The position numbers and the translations under genes were made by a program. Positions 58,517-64,000 of a stretch of 64,000 bases of DNA are shown in pieces. Position 1 is the first letter of the stretch. Every line of letters starts with the position of its first letter. The notes beneath the pieces are model-generated. The model searched no databases. It saw only the letters and a list, made by a program, of their open reading frames with translations, and was not told the DNA's origin. The DNA comes from Siphonodentalium dalli (lineage: Eukaryota > Mollusca > Scaphopoda > Gadilida > Siphonodentaliidae): assembly GCA_032622095.1 (NCBI GenBank), contig CP136065.1, positions 218,592,151 through 218,656,150 on the forward strand, in the 5' to 3' direction.

Positions 58517-60282
58517 ACCCTCCGCAAAAACAACGCTATTCGATTGGGTTCCTCAGACAAATATACAACGAGGACTTCAGCGTATATGTGTTCCCAAGCA
58601 AGAACTCCAAAGTCAACGTCAGCTATCCATCAGATTCGGATATTATTTCAAAACATTACGACATCAAACATGGGCTGTTGGAAGAGTTCGCTATACCAAG
58701 CAGTTTGCAAGTTGAACACAATACGGGGGTACAAAGAAAGGCACTTCACCTGGAAGCACCATCGCCTGTAGATGTGGTTGTGTTCGCTAACAATGCTGAT
58801 TTCAGTGATGGTTTCGCGGCATTTCCTTTAACCACCGGTTGTGCGTGTCACCATTTGGCTGTTTCTACGCAACCGTACACATATTACCCATCAAACATTG
58901 TTGTTTCCGCATTTGAAAATCACACAACGTTACACGCTACATTACCCCCTCACGTCGAAAAATTAATCCTCAAAGGACACACATATGGAGGCGGGGATAC
59001 CGTCAAGGTTGAAATAAATCAGTATGACGTATTTCACATCGAAAGCTTAGAATACGATTTGAGCGGGGTTGAAATTAAAAGTGACAAACCAACATCAGTT
59101 TATTCTGGAAGTCTGTGTGGCTACATTCCCGTTGACGAGCGGAGCGCGTGTAGCTATCTTGTTGAGCAGATTCCACCAGTTTCGGTATGGGGAACATATT
59201 TCGTCACGGTACCACTGGCTGAGCGCCAGGGTGGGGACATGTTTAAAGTTGTGGCAGCATTTAGCCAAACAAAAGTGCGGTTTCATAACATGACAATTCA
59301 TTTAGAGGCAGGCGAGCATAGAACTCTAGACATACCTTCTAGCGCAGGAATTGTTTCCAGTACTGCTCCGGTTCTAGTTACACAGTTCTGGAAGTCTCTT
59401 GATCCCACCCCAAACTTCGCGAACCCTTTCATGATGCTAGTGCCGCATGTTAGGAATTTTTTAGCATCGTATCATATAACCACCCCAACACACCCCAACT
59501 ACTATGAATATTACGAAAACTTTGTGAATATTGTGGTCCTGACAAGCGAAAAAGACGGAATTCAGCAAAATGACACGAACATTAAATATACAAACTGGAC
59601 CGATATAGAATTATCTCTATATTCGGTCATTTCATTCCCCATTTCTTACGGATCATGGCATTTTGGACACACACGTGATGTACCCTTCGGTCTACAGGTT
59701 TACGGGAATGTTGGTGCGGCTACGTACGGATACGTCGGTGGCTGGGACATGTCGGACGATACATATTCATGCGACGATAATTGTTTAAAGAAAGAAGTCC
59801 CGAAAGTTCAAGGTCATATCCATGACAACGATATCGCAGAAGGATCTGGTGGTTCTGATGTTGCTATGGACGAACCAAGGCCTGATAATCATAAGAATTC
59901 GCCAACTGATTCTGACAGTTCTTATGTTGCAATTAATAAGCCCAGACCGGACAATAATAAGACAGTGTCGGTGGTTTCTCATGGTTCTGATGTTTACATG
60001 GACCAACCAAAATACAACCATGACGCGAATGTGTCCACGACAAAGTCTAGAAATTCGAAGAGCATCGAAGAACGTAAAGATTGGCAACACACATATGTTG
60101 CTTCGAATGCTAGCGCATCAGTTGACCTGAACGTAGACACGTGTGATAAATTCAAAACATTAGCTATAAGTCTCGGCGCAGCTTTGGGGGCTGCAATCAT
60201 TACTATTGTTATATTGCTGTTCCTAATTTGTAGGAAATACCCAGAGTATATCAAGCTAAGACGACGGAGAACTGCCTTATAG
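58517..60282 (+). CDS. IgGFc-binding-protein N-terminal-domain membrane protein, last exon
   Basis: Preceded by TATTTTATTTTCAG, this exon adds 588 residues to the 20-residue signal exon, for a 608-residue precursor. Residues ~130-430 match the IgGFc-binding N-terminal domain type: KPTSVYSGSLCG (211), CSYLVEQIPPVSVWGTYFV (232), PVLVTQFWKS (305), PFMMLVPHVRNF (324), GYVGGWDMSD (425). Cysteines occur at 129, 131, 221, 232, 439 and 443. A hydrophilic stalk (~445-565) holds three diverged ~18-residue repeats (SDVAMDEPRPDN, SYVAINKPRPDN, SDVYMDQPKYNH). Then come a membrane helix (569-591) and a short basic tail (LRRRRTAL end). Seven N-glycosylation sequons are visible (155, 278, 372, 380, 501, 525, 551). 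It is likely a type I surface protein. The domain is known from the mammalian mucus protein FCGBP and from large invertebrate families. The ligand is unknown, and IgG binding cannot apply to an invertebrate. An unspliced start at 58471 would give a poor signal peptide, so it is not preferred. Confidence 0.88.
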
Positions 60283-60287
60283 AAGGT

Positions 60288-60868
60288 ATTTGGTTGGCAT
60301 GGCAATTACTGGGGTCTTGGCGACAGGGATTGGTGTGGGTTCACTCGTCCCGCCATATCAAATCCAGTCGGAAGTCGGGATTTGTTTACCCTGTGCCAAT
60401 GCATTCTCGTATATATGCGAGTCGACCATATGTCGCCTCGCATATATAAGAGAATGCATTGGCCTAACAATTTGTTATCATGTTTTTTAAATAAATGTTT
60501 CTTACAATTTTTAGGACATAAAATAAAAAACATCCATTACCCTGCAGGGAGCCCCACACATATATAGAAGCATATAGAAGAGTGTCGTCTGCTCATGTTT
60601 GTTTGGGGCTCTGTATGGGTGAAATTATAAAATTGTTAAAGAATACAAGAACAAATTATTAAAATTGTAAAAAATTGTTAGGCCAATGCATTCTCTTATA
60701 TATGCGAGGCGACCTATGGTCGACTCGCATATATAAGAGAATGCATTGGCACAGGGTAAAAAAAATCCCGACTTCCGATTGGATTTGATATGGCGGGTCA
60801 CATTTGGTTAGCATGGCAATTACTGGGGACGTGGCGGCAGTGATTGGTGTGGGTTCACTCGTCCCGGG
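60288..60868. mobile_element. Double-hairpin MITE with CCCGCCATATC ends, framed by a 65-bp direct repeat
   Basis: Inverted ends CCCGCCATATCAAATCC (60350) / GGATTTGATATGGCGGG (60797) enclose hairpins at 60395-60463 and 60682-60750 that are the same as those of the TTAA elements. A ~65-bp direct repeat (ATTTGGTTGGCATGGCAATT...GGTTCACTCGTCCCG) lies at 60288-60352 and 60802-60866. The first copy begins five bases after the stop codon of the main gene. Confidence 0.8.
60490..60495 (+). terminator. Poly(A) signal AATAAA for the main gene, inside a MITE
   Basis: First AATAAA after the stop (207 bp downstream), lying between the two hairpins of the MITE. A second (AAATAAAAAAC) lies about 30 bp further. 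If used, the transcript would end in transposon-derived sequence and contain one full hairpin in its 3' UTR. Confidence 0.35.
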
Positions 60869-60916
60869 GTGTATAGCTGCCACCCATATTCTGGTTGTCA
60901 AACCACACTAAGGCTA

Positions 60917-61127
60917 AAAGGGTCACTCCCCAACAATAGTACCGAAGGGTACACAGGTTTTTTTTACGTTCCAATGAAATCTAAAATGAAACTGGGCATG
61001 GGCGCCACACTTTCAGGAACACAGTTGAAGTAACCGTGCTCATCACAAACCATGTGTAGGCGTATACCCTTCAGCACATTTTCAAAACCTGTGTACCCTT
61101 CAGCACTTTTTTTTGGTGAGAGTGACC
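60917..61127. mobile_element. Small inverted-repeat element (GGGTCACTC ends)
   Basis: GGGTACACAGGTTTT near 60950 and AAACCTGTGTACCCTT near 61083 are inverted, and outer ends GGGTCACTC / GAGAGTGACC also pair. The outer motif is shared with the repeat-armed MITE at 18859-19226 and with a lone GGGGTCACTCTCACC at 62393. Confidence 0.6.
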
Positions 61128-61140
61128 TTCATGCACACTA

Positions 61141-61522
61141 AGTGGATTTTAGTCCAATAGTTGAATATTTTTTCATATTTAAGATCAATTATGATAGTCA
61201 AAGTTGGTGGCTGGATGAAAGTTTCCAAACGTTTGCAGCCCTAAGTTAAAGGGACCCAATGCACTCGCAGTAGGTAAGTGCGCAAAAAATATAACTGTAT
61301 GTAAAACATCACCACTAAGAAGAACATGGAAAAATAGATACACCTTTCCAATGTTTGCCAAATTGCCATCAAGATTTGATTAAACTTTGGTATCTTATTG
61401 GACTAATTAGACTTGTATCAGTAAATCCACTGTAAAATCAATGTTTACGTAACAAAGGTTTTGACTACCGTAATTGGTCGTAAATATAAAACATATTCAA
61501 CTACTGGACTAAAATCCACAAA
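61141..61522. mobile_element. MITE with GTGGATTTTAGTCCA ends
   Basis: About 65-bp inverted ends: AGTGGATTTTAGTCCAATAG...TAGTCAAA at 61141-61205 and the complement at 61456-61522. No coding. Confidence 0.8.
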
Positions 61523-62144
61523 TCTCGCACATTGAAACAATTGTTATGTAATCGAATTCCAATTATATACCACAGCTTAATAAATAAAAACTTGACAGTA
61601 AACATTGAAAACGGTCAAAGCATTTAACAATATTCTGACAATCATATTTAGACTAAAATATTTGAATTTTCTACAAAATCAGCAATGTTTGTTGACAAAT
61701 CACTGTAACAGTTTTATTTACATAACAATGGTTTCAACGCACAATATTTCGTTATTGGAGAACTATTAATAAAGAATATAAGAACAAGGTTTATCTGTTT
61801 ATCCATGTTCGTCTTGGTGGTGATGTGTCTAAAGGCTTTTTTTGTAATTTGCGAATATTTGACAACTGCGAGTGCCATGTGTCCTTTCAATCTGGTTCAA
61901 CCGTCACTAATTAAATTATTACTGTGAGCGCAGTTACGCATTCAATGCTGGACACCCCGAGAACTCAAACCCCTCTCGCCACGTCCCTGCGATTGCTTCC
62001 GCGCGAACAGACGTAAAGTGCATGCAAATAAAATATTGAAAGATAAACGAAATTGTTGATGTAAGCCATCCAACGGATTTATCTACATTATGTAGCCTTT
62101 TGACAACTGAATACATGCAGTTAGTTGATTCCCATTCGTTCGTT

Positions 62145-62320
62145 TAAACTAATAAGTTCAACAAACACACCTGCAACTTATTATCTGAACATCCATTTGA
62201 ACGACGAATGTGTGGGAATCAATTGGGCGTTTCTCTGTCGGTCGTAGGTCTATGTTAGTAGAACAGAACAACATTAAATTGAAGAGTAGACCATTCCAAT
62301 GTGTACCTTAGAGCTAAATT
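62145..62320 (-). mobile_element. Fragment of the minisatellite ('pearl'-like) element
   Basis: AATAAGTTCAACAAAC...AACTTATTATCTGAACAT (62152-62193) is the family end in reverse, followed about 100 bp later by GTAGACCATTCCAATGTGTA, which matches the subterminal block at 44.26 kb. The tandem-repeat core is absent. Confidence 0.55.
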
Positions 62321-62429
62321 ATCAGGAATATTTTTTTCGGAATGCAGCGCCAACATCTGAAAATGCGTAACACAATAGCAATAATGCAGAAGGGGTCACT
62401 CTCACCAAAAAGAAAATTGTAATGGGCAC

Positions 62430-62653
62430 ATATATGCAAACAACCTGGTAATTATAATGGAAATGAATAAATGGCTGGAGTCTTCAATTCATTTTCATTA
62501 TAATTACCATATTGTTTGCATCGTTCATAGAGCAAAAAAGTGTATTTTGCACTAATACATGGCTCAAATTCATTCATTTGTTGCATATATTCTGTTGAGT
62601 ATAAAGGAGATGGTCACATAAATGGCCGGATTTAGTGTACAGTACCCCTTTAA
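62430..62653. mobile_element. TTAA-flanked MITE (AGGGGTACTGTACAC family), left-truncated copy
   Basis: Matches the right two thirds of 33246-33599, from AACAACCTGGTAATTATAAT to GTGTACAGTACCCCTTTAA. The left third is missing. Its right-hand TTAA (62650-62653) is also the left TTAA of the next element. Confidence 0.85.
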
Positions 62654-63049
62654 CCCTTTACCCAACAGAACGGCCCTGTGCCAATGCATTCTCTTATATA
62701 TGCGAGTCGACCATAGGTCGCCTCGCATATATAAGAGAATGCATTGGCTTAACAAATTAAACATTATAAAATTGTTAAAGAATGTAAGAAAAAATGGTAA
62801 AAAGTGTTAAAAAAAGATTTATTTTAGGCCAATGCATTCTCTTATATATGCGAGGCGACCTATGGTCGACTCGCATATATAAGAGAATGCATTGGCACAG
62901 GGCACAAGTGTAACTATCACAATGTGGTCAAGGAGCCGGTTCCAATGATATCCATATTTGTATGGTTCTATTGAGACAGACCGAAGATATTTTAGGCTGT
63001 TGAAGCTTTATTTGGCCGGTTTTGGCCGGTTTGTTGGGTAAAGGGTTAA
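62650..63049. mobile_element. TTAA-flanked double-hairpin MITE, copy 2
   Basis: Same structure as 48857-49313: TTAA at 62650-62653 and 63046-63049, ends CCCTTTACCCAACA / TGTTGGGTAAAGGG, hairpins at 62680-62748 and 62828-62896. The right subterminal part (AGCCGGTTCCAATGATATCC) matches copy 1 closely, while the spacer between the hairpins is shorter. Confidence 0.9.
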
Positions 63050-64000
63050 GGTTAACATAATATAGACCTTTAACAACTCTTTATGTGGTAAGAATGCCAC
63101 TGTTAGACGTAGCATAGCCACCCATGCCACAGATAGCTCGAGGAACAAATTTTTCATAATTTTCTCTCGAGATATACGTTTCTTGGCAAAGCTCTTTAAT
63201 ACTCGTTAATATATTTATCAACAGTGTCTCGCGGTGTGAATATTGTGATCCAGATTGAAATCCTCATTATAGCATCGAAATCGAGTGACTGATAACTCTC
63301 GACTAGAACAGACACCTGTTGCTAAACCGACAGGTTCATATGGTTCATCTCATAATTTGTTAAATGTTTGACAATGAAGTATCTCGATGAAGACGAGAGC
63401 GTCTAGACAATAACTCAGCATTTATTCTCAATCATACCTTATCTCTATTATAGTTCGCAGTCAGAATCCACGTTGGGGATTTATTTTGAGATTCCATATC
63501 GACTTTGGTTAGGGACAATTAGTCGATAGTCAACAATAAGCAGACTCATGTAGAACACGAACACGCACGCACCTTGTGTATAGCCACCCACCTACCGAAT
63601 CATGTCAAGTTGGAATATGGGTTTGGCTCAGTTGAGGCCAGTGTTGATTTAGCTAGATTTGCCGAGAATTTGTTTCACCATTTTGACTTATAATGTGGTG
63701 ATTACTTTGGTTCCCATATCATAACTTAGGTTATTTCTTCTTGGATAACTCACTTAATTCTATAAACTTCTAAAATATCTTTAAAATCAATCTCTTTTCT
63801 GAAAAGTCAGTGCACTAAACAAGCCAACGTTTTTGTTTTTGTTTTGTTTAGTGGGGGGGGGGGGGGGCGTCTGCAAAGTGGCCTATCCTTATAATGTGTG
63901 CCTTCGGGGGGATTTAATATTTCTCTCTCCGTTAATCCTTTATGTATAGCTGGTTTGTGTCTTGTGAATTCGTGCTACCTAACACCAGTCATGTTAAATC
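63050..64000. other. No gene seen
   Basis: No supported frame. A pure G run of about 15 lies at 63853-63868, and TTTTGTTTTTGTTTTG precedes it. Confidence 0.4.

Noticed and set aside
59785-60305. Minus-strand open frames of about 100 codons opposite the main exon
   Set aside because: Antisense shadows of the strongly coding + strand.

Overview
This is AT-rich, non-coding-dominated animal nuclear DNA. It has GT-AG introns, AATAAA poly(A) signals, a short TTAGGG-type interstitial telomeric tract and a dense mosaic of small inverted-repeat elements, LINE and gag remnants and minisatellites. A marine lophotrochozoan, possibly a bivalve mollusc, fits best: the best gene has an IgGFc-binding-protein N-terminal type domain (a family common in molluscs and annelids), and one minisatellite element resembles the 'pearl'/Helentron-like elements of bivalves. 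The species is inferred, not shown.

The main gene is on the + strand. A short first coding exon at 31196-31256 encodes a signal peptide and ends in a strong donor (G|GTAAGT). A large last exon at 58517-60282 follows a good acceptor and encodes a secreted-domain/stalk/transmembrane protein. The phases match exactly (phase 1) and the joint precursor is 608 residues. The implied intron is about 27.3 kb and fills most of the right half of the window. A second, less certain gene on the same strand lies inside that intron: a SAM-like start exon at 51742 and a conserved-looking terminal exon at 53057-53335 with its own poly(A) signal.

Layout: 1-5.4 kb holds tandem duplications, a non-LTR ORF1 remnant, a gag remnant and the 3' half of a dead LINE inserted into a small dispersed repeat. 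5.5-18.6 kb has dispersed repeats without genes. 18.6-21.1 kb is a roughly 0.9 kb unit duplicated in tandem, one copy split by a MITE. 21.1-24.7 kb is a foldback transposon with arms of about 1.1 kb, next to a cysteine-rich (CXC-like) coding remnant. 25.1-26.6 kb is a Foldback-like element with 16-bp repeats in its arms and a 9-bp target duplication, itself carrying a nested MITE. 31.0-60.3 kb is the main gene with its repeat-packed intron (piggyBac-like MITEs, a 1.75 kb TIR element inserted in a 35-bp minisatellite, a 17-bp minisatellite element, double-hairpin elements and GGCCCACTT MITEs). 60.3-63.05 kb is a cluster of MITEs immediately downstream, including two TTAA-flanked families abutting on one shared TTAA.

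Most of the window reflects repeated insertion and decay of small DNA elements. No CRISPR array, operon, rRNA gene or intact autonomous transposon was seen.
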